This document shows, piece by piece, positions 9,480 to 18,208 of a DNA stretch of 27,048 nt. The translations under genes were made by a program, and so were the position numbers. Under the pieces are notes generated by a model. It ran no database searches and was not told the DNA's origin. It was given only the letters and a program-made list of their open reading frames with translations. The number at the start of each line of letters is the position of its first letter. The first letter of the stretch is position 1. This DNA is from Priapulus caudatus. Its lineage: Eukaryota > Priapulida > Priapulimorpha > Priapulimorphida > Priapulidae. The DNA lies in NCBI RefSeq assembly GCF_000485595.1, contig NW_014578103.1, forward strand, positions 7,142 to 34,189, in the 5' to 3' direction.

Positions 9480-9868
9480 GTGTGTTGTAATAGGAAACTG
9501 AATCAATTTAACGTGAACTTGTTTAACCTCTTCTTAGTTAAACAGTTTTAAACCACATGCACAAGTTCATGGCAATGTATAATTAGAAGCACTTGTACAT
9601 CTGTAAGCAAACTAAAGTAGTGTAATCTGCAACTACCATGACTACATCCACAGTGATGCATACAGCAACTACAGCTAGGTTTATAAAGCATATTGTACAA
9701 AATTGGTGCACGGTTATAAAATATCTAGTACAAAACTCGATGCACGTTAATAAAGTATGTAGTCCCGTACTGCATACACGTACGTTTCTTCTATGTAGCA
9801 TACAACCTCAGACGCGTGTGGAAAGTACACATAGTGTAGATCTGTTGAGGCCACAATTTAAAAAAATC

Positions 9869-10133
9869 TTTGTTTACCCTCACCTGACCCACGCTAAAAA
9901 GTTTGGGTAGGTAGGTAGGCTTTTTTTGAGGGGGGTCTTTTTACAAATTCAGCATGGTGTCTACATGCTCGGGTGTGCTTGTGTGGAGATATACCTTTTA
10001 TGTTGAATGTTTGTTTTGCTTGGTACACATAATGTACAGTGATACAATTTGTAAAAAAAAAAGAATGAGAAAGATAATAAAAAAAATTGAGTCGGGCCCT
10101 TATTGGCGGGTCGGTTGGGTGAGGGCAAACAAA
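9869..10133. mobile_element. Small TIR element with TTTGTTT(A/G)CCCTCACC ends
   Basis: The left end TTTGTTTACCCTCACC matches the reverse complement of the right end, TTTGTTTGCCCTCACC. A second block, ACCCACGCTAA against ACCCGCCAATAA, extends the inverted repeat inward. The interior is T/G-rich and non-coding. No clear target duplication was found, so the family is not assigned. It lies in the intron before the penultimate exon. Confidence 0.55.
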
Positions 10134-10216
10134 CTATATTTTTATTATGGCCTGGTGTAGCTGAGAGTAGACTGAGACTTGTACTAGAGTAGTAATTGTG
10201 ATGATGTGTTGCACAG

Positions 10217-10381
10217 AGAGGCTCACGTCAGGAATGTGAAGCAGCTGGAGAAGCTGATTGGCAGCCTAGAGCAGGAATTGCAGTTATGCCGACTGGAGCT
10301 GACTGGAGAGAGACAGCTGAGCGATCAGCTGAACAAAACCCTGTCCATCCTGCACTCTGAGAAACGACAGCTGCTGCTGAG
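10217..10381 (+). CDS. Coiled-coil gene, penultimate exon
   Basis: The acceptor GTTGCACAG ends at 10216 and the donor AG|GTGAGC starts at 10382. One base completes an Arg codon, then 54 codons and two bases follow (residues 1388-1441). The product is a strong coiled coil (EAHVRNVKQLEKLIGSLEQE, then RQLSDQLNKTLSILHSEKRQ). Confidence 0.85.
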
Positions 10382-10420
10382 GTGAGCTGGGACATGTGTT
10401 GGGACAGGAGCTTGGACAAC

Positions 10421-10528
10421 TCTCTCTCCCCTCACTCTCTCTCTCTCTCTCTCTCTCACAACACACACCACAGAACACAACACACACACGCGCGCGTGGC
10501 TTAACGTATCTGTGTTCATGTGTCTGAG

Positions 10529-10577
<49 letters not shown>
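10421..10577. repeat. Facing (CT)n and (GA)n tracts
   Basis: A CT run (about 10421-10457) and a GA run (about 10532-10577) are complementary and separated by about 75 bp that include a CA/CG tract. Together they can fold as a long hairpin in DNA or pre-mRNA, starting about 40 bp after the donor of the penultimate exon. Confidence 0.85.
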
Positions 10578-10579
<2 letters not shown>

Positions 10580-10790
10580 AAGTATGAAGACATTGTGTTC
10601 ATGTGTTACGATCTAAGATAGTGCATGTGTGACTAGCAAAACTAATTTTGTTAAAACAATGTTATGATAACAATTGTTACGTTTGTAATTGTTAAACCTC
10701 ATTTTAGTAACATTCAATTAATTTTATATATATTTATAACGCTGTTTTTTATCTCATGCATGCTGCTGCTATGCTGTCAGACAGTCTTGT

Positions 10791-11041
10791 CAGGGCTGTA
10801 GCCTGCGGGGGGGGGGGCAAAAATTAAATAAAATTTAAAAAATAAATTGTTCTACTAAAAGAAAATTGTCGTAGTCAGAATGAAGGCTGTACATGTACTC
10901 AAAAGTGCCTCAAATACCATCTCCTGCGATCTACATTTTCAAAATTTTCGGGGGAGGACCTATTTCTCACCCCCTCCTTGAAATCCTGGATCCGTCATTG
11001 CCCCCCCCCCCACCTAGGCATTTTCTCAGCCTGCGGCCCTG
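10791..11041. mobile_element. hAT-like MITE with CAGGGC ends
   Basis: The left end CAGGGCTGTAGCCTGCGGGG and the reverse complement of the right end, CAGGGCCGCAGGCTGAG, are inverted repeats, each running into a poly-G tract in its own orientation. CTTGT flanks both sides (10786-10790 and 11042-11046). Ends beginning CAGGG are common in hAT elements, whose target duplications are normally 8 bp; only five match here. The internal motif ATCCTGGATCCGTCATTG resembles the end of the element at 15146-15422. Non-coding. Confidence 0.6.
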
Positions 11042-11098
11042 CTTGTAATGAAACTGTCATCATCATTATATTAATGATTGGCGGCTCCTCGTTACCAG

Positions 11099-11192
11099 GG
11101 TGGAAGAGGCGACTACGGCTGTCAGAGACAGCAACAGGAGAGAACATCTATTGCACAGCCGCTGCCAACTTCTCGAGAAGCATGTATCCTGA
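11099..11192 (+). CDS. Coiled-coil gene, terminal exon and stop
   Basis: The acceptor CTCGTTACCAG ends at 11098. One base completes an Arg, then 30 codons lead to TGA at 11190-11192; the protein ends CQLLEKHVS. The frame and the helical composition (VEEATTAVRDSNRREHLLH) fit the preceding exon. A 251-bp TIR element sits 57 bp before the acceptor. A cryptic GTATCC donor just before the stop cannot be excluded, in which case the gene would continue. No AATAAA is seen within the next several hundred bases; the first is at 12168. Confidence 0.65.
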
Positions 11193-11258
11193 TCACCTAC
11201 AGTCTCGTTTGCTCCGGAATTATGCTGTTCTAAATTGGGAGTGCACCCATCACAGTAA

Positions 11259-11624
11259 CAGGGCTGCCAACTCTCACACATTCGGCGTGATACTCAGGCA
11301 ATTGAGGCTAATCTCATGCTCTCACGCCGGATCTGCTAATTCTCACGCATACAGAAGCAATGAAGCAGAAACGTTTTGAGCCATCCATATATATACATGT
11401 ACCTGATCCATCTAAAAGCAGAACTACATTATATTGCATTACATACATGTGTATGTTTAAAAACTCACTTAAGTATGCAGCACAATGCACAATTTCAAGC
11501 TGAAAATGCAAAAGCTCCCTGGTGTGGGAGAGGGGGGGGGTGCCCCCACACCCTCCCCCCGCTCGGTTGCTCCGCTCCCTCGCATAATCTCACTCTCATC
11601 TCTAACTCAATGTTGGCAGCCCTG
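11259..11624. mobile_element. hAT-like MITE with CAGGGCTGCCAAC ends
   Basis: A perfect 13-bp inverted repeat, CAGGGCTGCCAAC (11259-11271) and its complement (11612-11624), is flanked by CAGTAA on both sides (11253-11258 and 11625-11630). The 366-bp interior is non-coding and holds degenerate CTCACGC motifs near the left end. It lies 66 bp after the stop codon of the coiled-coil gene and so is probably inside its 3' UTR if transcription continues. Confidence 0.8.
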
Positions 11625-12634
11625 CAGTAATAACTAAACTATGCTGTTCAGTGGTGCAGTGCGTGCACCCCTTGCTGTGTGCCAATACAAACCCATCTTT
11701 TCAGCGTTGTGTCATAAATGTGTGTTAAATGTAACAAGTGTAGGATGTACATAGGTTGTCCAGAAACATACACGTTATCTTGAAGAATTTATCATGGTTA
11801 ATATCAATTTATCTTCTCTTTCTATCTGGGCTCTGTTTATGAACTTATGATCACTTTCCCTCATACTAAGGGTATACTTTATTTATCAATCCATAAAAGC
11901 GTTACAAAGTGATGTAGTGGCTGAATACTGAATGCTGAGTACTGAATATCCATATCAGTTCCTCATATGCATTCTATCAAAGTGCTTACTTTTACCCAAC
12001 AATCCATGCAGCAACATATCATTCAAGGCTATAGCTTTGCTGTGTTGGCACATATCTACACTTTGCGCAATTACAACGCTTTGTCCTAAAGCATATAAGT
12101 TGATTTTGAACTTCGTCTGCCAAATAATATTAATTGCCAGTGTGCGAGAGAAGCAGAACTTTGCCACAATAAATGTGTCTCCGCTGCTAATCACACAATT
12201 TGTGTTGAACCACAAATTCATATCAATATCCATTCGAATCAATATCATATTGAACCCGTCTAGTTTTGCTAAGTTGGTGCCTTCTTGTTTCTAGCTAATG
12301 GGCGTTGGTTTTCTAGAAAAGAACTAAGGAACTATTTATCACTGTCCGCAAAATGTGAGGGTATTTTTTTACTATGCGGGGAGGAAGGTCTCTGCACATA
12401 GTCAGGCACTCTTCTTGGATATTACATTACATGGTTGTCTGTGCAATGCTTTATAGGAGTAGCTGTAGCTTACACAAACTGTAAGGTGAAAAATCAAAAG
12501 ATCATAATCATCATGATTTTATGAAACATTTATAGATAATGTAGACGATTAGATGGATGGATAGTATTTAGCTATCTACTTTCAGTCTGGATCAAGTGCT
12601 ATTCTGCAAATATTTATGTGCAACATGACAAAAA
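11625..12634. other. Non-coding AT-rich stretch
   Basis: I see no gene, RNA or repeat here. A reading frame of about 120 codons at 11932-12294 has no recognisable product or coding-like composition. An AATAAA at 12168-12173 is the first poly(A)-like signal after the coiled-coil gene but is nearly 1 kb from its stop codon. Confidence 0.5.
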
Positions 12635-13288
12635 TTAACCGTCCAAACTAAAACAGTGATAGATTTAATTTGCACGTTTATGTATTTTTTGTTTAAATAT
12701 TTAATATTGTGTTATATTTAAACGTTTATATTTACACGTTTGTAATTACAGTCCTTGACTATTTCTGGACTAAAGCTATTTTAGTATGTTTTTCCCATAC
12801 GTAAACATAAATTAACCGTTCAAACTAAAACAGTGATAGATTTAATTTGCACGTTTATGTATTTTTTTGTTTAAATATTTAATATTGTGTTACATTTAAA
12901 CACGTTTGTAATTACAGTCCTTGACTATTTCTGGACTAAAGCTATTTTAGTATGTTTTTCCCATACGTAAACATAAATTAACCGTTCAAACTAAAACTGA
13001 TAGATTTAATTTGCACGTTTATGTATTTTTTTGTTTAAATATTTAATATTGTGTTACATTTAAACACGTTTGTAATTACAGTCCTTGACTATTTCTGGAC
13101 TAAAGCTATTTTAGTATGTTTTTCCCATACGTAAACATAAATTAACCGTTCAAACTAAAACAGTGATAGATTTAATTTGCACGTTTATGTATTTTTTTGT
13201 TTAAATATTTAATATTGTGTTACATTTAAACACGTTTGTAATTACAGTCCTTGACTATTTCTGGACTAAAGCTATTTTAGTATGTTTA
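12635..13288. repeat. Four-copy ~165-bp tandem repeat
   Basis: Units begin at the motif TTAACCGT(C/T)CAAACTAAAAC at 12635, 12812, 12978 and 13142 (spacings 177, 166 and 164). They run through ATTTAATTTGCACGTTTATG, TTTAAATATTTAATATTGTG and ACAGTCCTTGACTATTTCTG to a TTAGTATGTTT end. The first unit has about 14 extra bases around ACGTTTATATTTACACG. Later units are nearly identical, so the array is young. Each unit contains the small inverted repeat AGTCC...GGACT. The array is AT-rich and has no coding frame. Confidence 0.95.
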
Positions 13289-13660
13289 ATCTTCATTTAA
13301 TAAACATACATGAAATTTTAACTGGTTGATTTGGTGATATAGTTTTTGCAATATGTCACTGCGTGTGCATATTTGCTATTTAATTAGACTAATCGTCATT
13401 CAATAAACTCAAATTTCACAGAGATTATAGCTAAGACATGTGTCTATAATAGCTAGAATTTATAGAAATGTAACTCGAATTGTTCGCGCCATATGATAGT
13501 TAGTACACTTTCCTACAGGTCATAGCGTATGCGCCTACTACTATGTGGCGGGGTATAAAAAATGGAAACGAAATGTTACGAATTTTATTTTTCTCCTCCA
13601 ATCACAGGTCGGAGCAATTCCTCGTGTTTAGACGCATGTCCCACATGGGAGATATAGTAA
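13289..13660. other. Non-coding AT-rich stretch
   Basis: Nothing recognisable. The end of the last tandem-repeat unit diverges at 13289 and is followed by unique AT-rich sequence up to the LINE fragment. Confidence 0.5.
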
Positions 13661-13733
13661 TACATATATTGAAATCGCGGATAGAATAAGGGCAGCATGG
13701 AAAAAATGGAGAGAGGTTTCAGGAGTTTGTTGA
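13653..13733 (+). pseudogene. LINE reverse transcriptase C-terminal fragment
   Basis: The frame from 13674 reads IADRIRAAWKKWREVSGVC before TGA (13731-13733). The R-I-R-A-A-W-x-K-W-R-E-x-S-G-V-C pattern is characteristic of the segment just after the catalytic domain in many metazoan non-LTR retrotransposon reverse transcriptases. Nothing before or after it in any frame continues the protein, so this is a short relic. The motif is read directly; the family is from general knowledge and the clade is not determined. Confidence 0.55.
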
Positions 13734-13774
13734 GTCGTGCCTGGTAATTAATTTCAGTGTCCGATCGAATGGTT

Positions 13775-14150
13775 TCATTTCGCTTGCTTCGGACTGACTA
13801 CAAAGCCAAAAGGAAAGTACGTGGTTCTGTCCTCAATGTACACTAGAACGAAAACAGAAGATGTGATCTTTTCCATTTGCTGCACGTCCAGATATCTGCC
13901 ATGACCAGACTCTGCATAGACTTGCTTTCGTTCTTGCACAGCTATTGTTGGATCCATTCACTTTTTGGTGCACTTCCTTTCTCTAGGTAAGGAATTGCTT
14001 GAATTGGTTTGGTGGACGATGCTCCCTTGTAACCCGCTACCTTCCCTAGGTATTTGTCCCTGGTTTGTTGTAGTTGACATATGTTTCCCATTGATTGTCT
14101 CGCGTAGAAATGTTTCTGGATGCAGTGGCAAACAATCTGCTGTGACAGAA
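13775..14150 (-). pseudogene. Broken minus-strand coding trace, unknown product
   Basis: Two overlapping minus-strand frames have protein-like composition. The upstream one (about 14150 down to 13942) includes RDKYLGKVAGYKGASS and ends KSEWIQQ-stop. The downstream one (13957 to 13775) starts at [20 protein letters not shown] and contains [20 protein letters not shown]. Their order and overlap near 13950 fit a single frameshift in a former gene or retrocopy. I do not recognise the family. A chance origin remains possible because the frames are short. Confidence 0.25.
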
Positions 14151-14214
14151 AAGAATGCACTTTATGAAATAGGTTTATGATACTAATTTTTATATATATG
14201 TAGTTGCATACCAT

Positions 14215-15145
14215 AAGGGGCTTCTAAGCCAATGCTATCTGAAGTAGATGGCCTGTAAGAGCAAAGGGGGTTTGTGTATGTATGTAATAGTAAGTAAATG
14301 TATGTATAGCAAGTAGAATCACTTCACATTGGTGAAAGCCTGCTTGCCCATCACCGCATGATTCTTGGAGAGACAATTGTTTCAGCACATTGAACACAGC
14401 GTTGCATAAAGTAACTGACTCGCCACGTGTTTGTGAATGTGTGAGTGTCTGCTTATGTAAACGTATTGGCACTGTCATGCTTCATTTGCCATCGTCCAGT
14501 AGCCAGTTCATGATCAGTATGCTTTCTTACATTCCAAAGAAATCTTTGCACCTGTAGTCATTTATTTAAAATGTGTTAATTTCGACATTTAAGTGTGTTA
14601 ATTATTATGTGTTAATTATCCTTTTTGGGTTGATTATACTACCAGTTTCATTGCACACTTAATTGTGCTTGTATTATGTTCACAGTTTCCTGGGTTCATT
14701 GGCTAATTTAGGACAGCAATGCAAATATTCTCTGTACGTAGTTTGTAAAATTGAAATGACCTACTTATGATATTAATGGTATTATTATATACATGTTCCA
14801 TTTATAGTGTATTAATAAAAGGTATTTATTTTAAATATGCTATGAACAAGACTGCTAAAACTACGTCCTGTAATAGAATTGTGTCATTCCATAGTGTGTA
14901 CAATCATAGTTTCCCTAACCAATTACGATTTTTTGTATGCTGCTAATTATGTAAAAAGTGTTGTATTAATGAGCCATGTGAAACATTTTAATCCATTTTT
15001 TGCAATTACAATATGATGAGTTTTTGGCTTACAAATAAAATCTGATATTTTAAATTTTTATTAAACCATGCTTTATGCTTTTTATATTGTTAGTATAGTC
15101 ATAGATATTTTTATCATATTGATATTATGGACTCGCCTCATACCC
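14215..15145. other. Non-coding AT-rich stretch
   Basis: No gene or repeat stands out. There are scattered GTGTTAATT motifs (14574-14618) and AT-rich unique sequence. A minus-strand frame at 14224-14478 has no recognisable content. Confidence 0.5.
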
Positions 15146-15422
15146 CAGGGGCGGATCTAGGGGGGTGTCCGGGAGGTCCGGACCCCCCCTTTAATTTCAA
15201 AGAGCCCTAAATAATTACTGCTCAGATGCTCTCAGAATGCATCAATTTTGTTGGGGGAGCGCGCTAGGTACCCCCCCCCCCGACTAAGTGGCAACGTGTC
15301 GAAGGCACGTCGCATAAGCTGCCTTTGGCAATTTTTTTAAACACCAGAAAAATTAAGCGGGGAAAAGTGCCCTTTATTTCTTCTTGGACACCCCCATTTC
15401 AAAAATCCCGGATCCGCCCCTG
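15146..15422. mobile_element. hAT-like MITE with CAGGGGCGGATC ends
   Basis: The left end CAGGGGCGGATCTAGGGGGG and the reverse complement of the right end, CAGGGGCGGATCCGGGATTT, give a 12-bp perfect inverted repeat that runs into G- and C-rich tracts. The 277-bp interior is non-coding. No good target duplication was seen, so the insertion is old or rearranged. Ends of this CAGGGGCGGATCC type are widespread in animal genomes and are usually attributed to hAT-type non-autonomous elements. Confidence 0.7.
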
Positions 15423-15580
15423 CATGTTGCACGATCAATAGGCGATCGTCGCTTCTACTGGCTGCGACTGGTCGCAGGCAGTCGCTGTCAGTCGCGTCGC
15501 CGTCGACCTAAGCACTGCAGCCGCAGTGAATTGCAGTGCGTCGCGTCGCAAGCAAGCAATCGCAACCCGACATAACCTCG
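15423..15580. repeat. GTCGC-rich low-complexity segment
   Basis: GTCGC, TGCGAC and CAGTCGC motifs recur on both strands (for example GCGACTGGTCGCAGGCAGTC at 15464-15483). This allows many overlapping short hairpins. Its origin is not recognised; it may be the degenerate end of a transposon. Confidence 0.4.
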
Positions 15581-15596
15581 ACACACCCCCACGCGC

Positions 15597-15665
15597 ATAC
15601 ACGCGCGCGCGCGCGCGTGCGACACACGCACACACGCGCACGCGCGCACGCACGTGCACACACAC

Positions 15666-15728
<63 letters not shown>
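15597..15728. repeat. (CG)n/(CA)n alternating repeat
   Basis: CG dinucleotides pass through CACG units into an uninterrupted CA run of about 45 bp. Almost every step is pyrimidine-purine alternation, the sequence type most prone to left-handed Z-DNA. Reading frames in all phases here are repeat artefacts. Confidence 0.95.
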
Positions 15729-15774
15729 AGTGGGTGTGCGAGCTTTATAAACATTCTGCTCTCTATAATCACAG

Positions 15775-15903
15775 ACAACTGACGTGGAAAAGGGTCAAAC
15801 CATGCCGGCGGGGAAAGAAGGCGAGGTGTGTATCAAAGGTCCGCAGATCATGAAGGGATATCTCAACTACCCCGCAACAACCGCATTCACGCTGGACGCG
15901 TGA
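15775..15903 (+). pseudogene. Orphan exon of an AMP-forming acyl-CoA ligase (4CL-like)
   Basis: After an acceptor-like ATAATCACAG, 42 codons end in TGA (15901-15903). The product contains PAGKEGEVCIKGPQIMKGYL and NYPATTAFTLDA. This is the G-E-(V/I)-x-(V/I)-(K/R)-G-P-x-(I/M)-M-x-G-Y region of the adenylating-enzyme superfamily (4-coumarate-CoA ligase, luciferase and medium-chain acyl-CoA synthetase relatives), lying just before the conserved DGW-HTGD motif. The frame stops where that motif should begin, and the next bases (T-rich, 15904-15915) do not continue it. No other part of the enzyme is visible nearby. It is either a duplicated exon fragment or, less likely, an exon of a gene whose other exons I failed to see. 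Confidence 0.6.
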
Positions 15904-16500
15904 TTTTTTTTCCTTGGATAATCAAGAACATAGCTAGTGAGCTCTTCCATTGGTTGAGCTTGTTTCGTCGCTCAATGACGTCACAGTGTCGTCATATTCA
16001 TAGCACATCCATCATTCAGATATTCCAATAATCCTGAATGTTAGTGTGGACAAGGATTTTATTGTTTCACTATAAGTGCAGTAGTTTCATGCAGTATTCT
16101 TTTACTCTTACATACACGTTAATTATGAAAATGGTAAAAAAATATTATTAAAATAGAATAGCTCAATTATGAATAAACATACTGAAAAATTAGTCAGTTT
16201 ATTTGTCATCTAAAGTGGAAATTAAATCATCGGCTATGAGAAGTGCATTTTGCATAAAGGTAACAAAAAAGAAAGCCATATAGCTATAATATACGCAGGC
16301 TTATGTGAATGAGAAATCATCTCTCATTTGTGTACTCCTAATATTTCTATATTAAATATAAATATATTCATATAAATATAAACAAAAACCAGGCCGCAGC
16401 AGTGGTTATCAGATGATAAGTGCTGATTCCGCCGACGGCTTGGTTAAAACTGTGTTAACGTCTATGATGTCATGATGGCTCAAATGGAATAGAAGTTTAC
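15904..16500. other. Non-coding AT-rich stretch
   Basis: Mostly AT-rich unique sequence with runs such as AATATAAATATATTCATATAA near 16353-16380. No gene, RNA or repeat family was recognised. Confidence 0.5.
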
Positions 16501-16511
16501 GGGTGCTAGCT

Positions 16512-17140
16512 GCATGTGCGTGGTGTCCGTGCGCGCTGCTCTTCGCTACGTGGCTGCTGGTGTGTGTGCGTCCGTGCGCGTCGTTGTTTGTGCGTCCGTG
16601 CGCGCGTGTTGTGCGTCGTTGCTGCGACGTGTGTGCGTCCGTGGCGCGTTCGCCGTGTGTGGCGTGCGTGTGTCGTTGCGTGTGAGTGTGCGTGCGCGGG
16701 CTGCGCTCGTACGTGCGTGTGTGCTGAGCGCGTGTGTATGCGTGTAGTGTGGCGCGCATCTGTGTTGTGCGTCGTTGCGTGGTGTGGCGTTGTGTGTGCG
16801 CGGCTGCTGCGTGTGCGCGTGGTGCTGTGGTGGTGTCGCGCGATTTGTGGCGCGCAGTGCATGCGCGCTCGTTACGTGTGTATGTATGAGGCGCGTGTGG
16901 TGCGTTGCCGTGTGTGCGTTCCTTGTGCGTCTTGTGTGCGTGTGTGTGCAGGGCGTGTGCTTGGCGCTGCCGCCCGCACTGCGTGCGTGTGTGTGAGCAT
17001 GTGTGTGCGTGCGTGTGGCGTGCTCGCTGGTGCTCGCTTGCGTTCTGATGTGCGGTGTGTGTGCGCGTGTGTGGTATTCGTGTGCGCGCGCTAGTAATGG
17101 CGTCGTGCGTGCGTGCGTATGAGCGTATAGCACGTGTGTG
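16512..17140. repeat. ~630-bp degenerate (TGTG/TGCG)n tract
   Basis: The + strand is made largely of GTGTG, GTGCG and GCGCG units with very few A. Purine-pyrimidine alternation is kept over long runs. Reading frames exist in several phases on both strands (Cys/Val/Arg on +, His/Thr/Arg/Ala on -) and have no biological look. It is complementary in composition to the CA/CG block at 15597-15728. Confidence 0.9.
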
Positions 17141-17600
17141 TCCGCCGCGCTCTGCGCGGTAGGCGCAAGCATCCGTCGGTGTCTACAGTGGATAGTAACA
17201 TGCGGTGTGAGGTGTACATCGATCCAAAGAAGCGTCTTTGTCACATGATCGTTCTAGCGTGACAAGCTGAAGCTGTTGAATTTGTGTGTGTTGACGCTGC
17301 GCGTGGCATTTCTTGAGCAGCCATTATCTGACAATGTTGTCGTTTGATGTTTTATATTAATTGGTTATTTCTGCGTTGCGGCGCACAGCACGGAATTTGG
17401 TGCTAGTACAAGAAATGGTTTTGTAACGTTTAGTAGTTACATAGTTAGTAGTTAAAGGTAATATAAGTGTAAAAGTTTGTATCTATATTTTCCATTCCAT
17501 TACATTAGTTTGTATTAGTTACTTAGTTTGGAACAGGCACATCCTGAAGTAGTAATATTATATTAATATATGTGTAATGTACTAGGTTCATAGAATAACC
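17141..17600. other. Unique non-coding stretch
   Basis: This moves from GC-rich at its left edge to AT-rich. No gene or repeat was recognised. Confidence 0.45.
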
Positions 17601-18125
17601 ACCTGACTATTACCACCCCGTTACAATTACCTCCTCCCGCTACCGACCCCAGACTAACTCACCACTTGACTATAGTTCAAGATAGAGAACATGGGGTCCA
17701 ATAAAACGCAACGTCATTTACCATCAATATAAATTATAATATTGTCTATTATATAAAACTATAATAGTTAGGGTTATGATGTAGTGGTTACGGGTTAGGG
17801 TCTATGGATAGAAGGTTAGGGGTTTAGGGTTAGCATTATTAGGGTTAGGGTTATCGGTTGGCCCACACCATTGGTTTATTGGCGCAGACCCTGTTCTCTA
17901 TCCTTGGGCCCCATGACTATTACCTCGTAGCAATTTCCCCTTCCGTACCATTACTGGACAAGAAAACCACGGACAATCACCCCCTTCCGAAAAATTCCCA
18001 GCCTTTCACATTCACCCCAGATCAATCATTCCCGGGACAGATAAACCCACGGACCAATCCACCCCCCCCGAACAATTCTCCCCTCTTTATACATTCACCC
18101 CCAGACAATTGTAATACACCGAGAA
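17600..18125. repeat. C-rich degenerate repeat region around a TTAGGG-like patch
   Basis: Segments such as CTGACTATTACCACCCC (about 17602) and ATGACTATTACCTCG (about 17912) recur, with GGACAAT, CCCGAACAATT and CAGACAATT units in C-rich spacing between 17960 and 18115. An inverted pair, CAAGATAGAGAACATGGGGTC (17678-17698) and GACCCTGTTCTCTATCCTTG (17887-17906), brackets the TTAGGG-like patch. It is probably a decayed non-autonomous element. Confidence 0.45.
17766..17858 (+). repeat. Degenerate interstitial telomere-like (TTAGGG)n
   Basis: TTAGGG or GGTTAGG cores occur at about seven points (for example TTAGGGTTAGGGTTAT near 17839), separated by diverged units. TTAGGG is the telomere repeat of most animals. 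This is an interstitial patch, not a chromosome end, because ordinary sequence continues on both sides. Confidence 0.7.
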
Positions 18126-18208
18126 ATTAGTTCATAAGTAATTATGCTCCATAGAGTCTATAAACGCTAACTGTGCACATGCGACGTATTTTGTCACCAT
18201 ATAGTTAA

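Noticed and set aside
12168-12173. AATAAA as poly(A) signal of the coiled-coil gene
   Set aside because: Nearly 1 kb after the stop codon with a MITE in between. Possible, but not supported enough to assign.
15435-15853. His/Thr- and Cys/Val-rich ORFs over the CA/CG repeat
   Set aside because: Pure translation of dinucleotide repeats in several frames. Only the 15775-15903 segment has family-like sequence.
16503-17244. ORFs of up to 232 codons in the GT/CG tract
   Set aside because: Open on both strands only because the repeat lacks stop codons; composition is artefactual.
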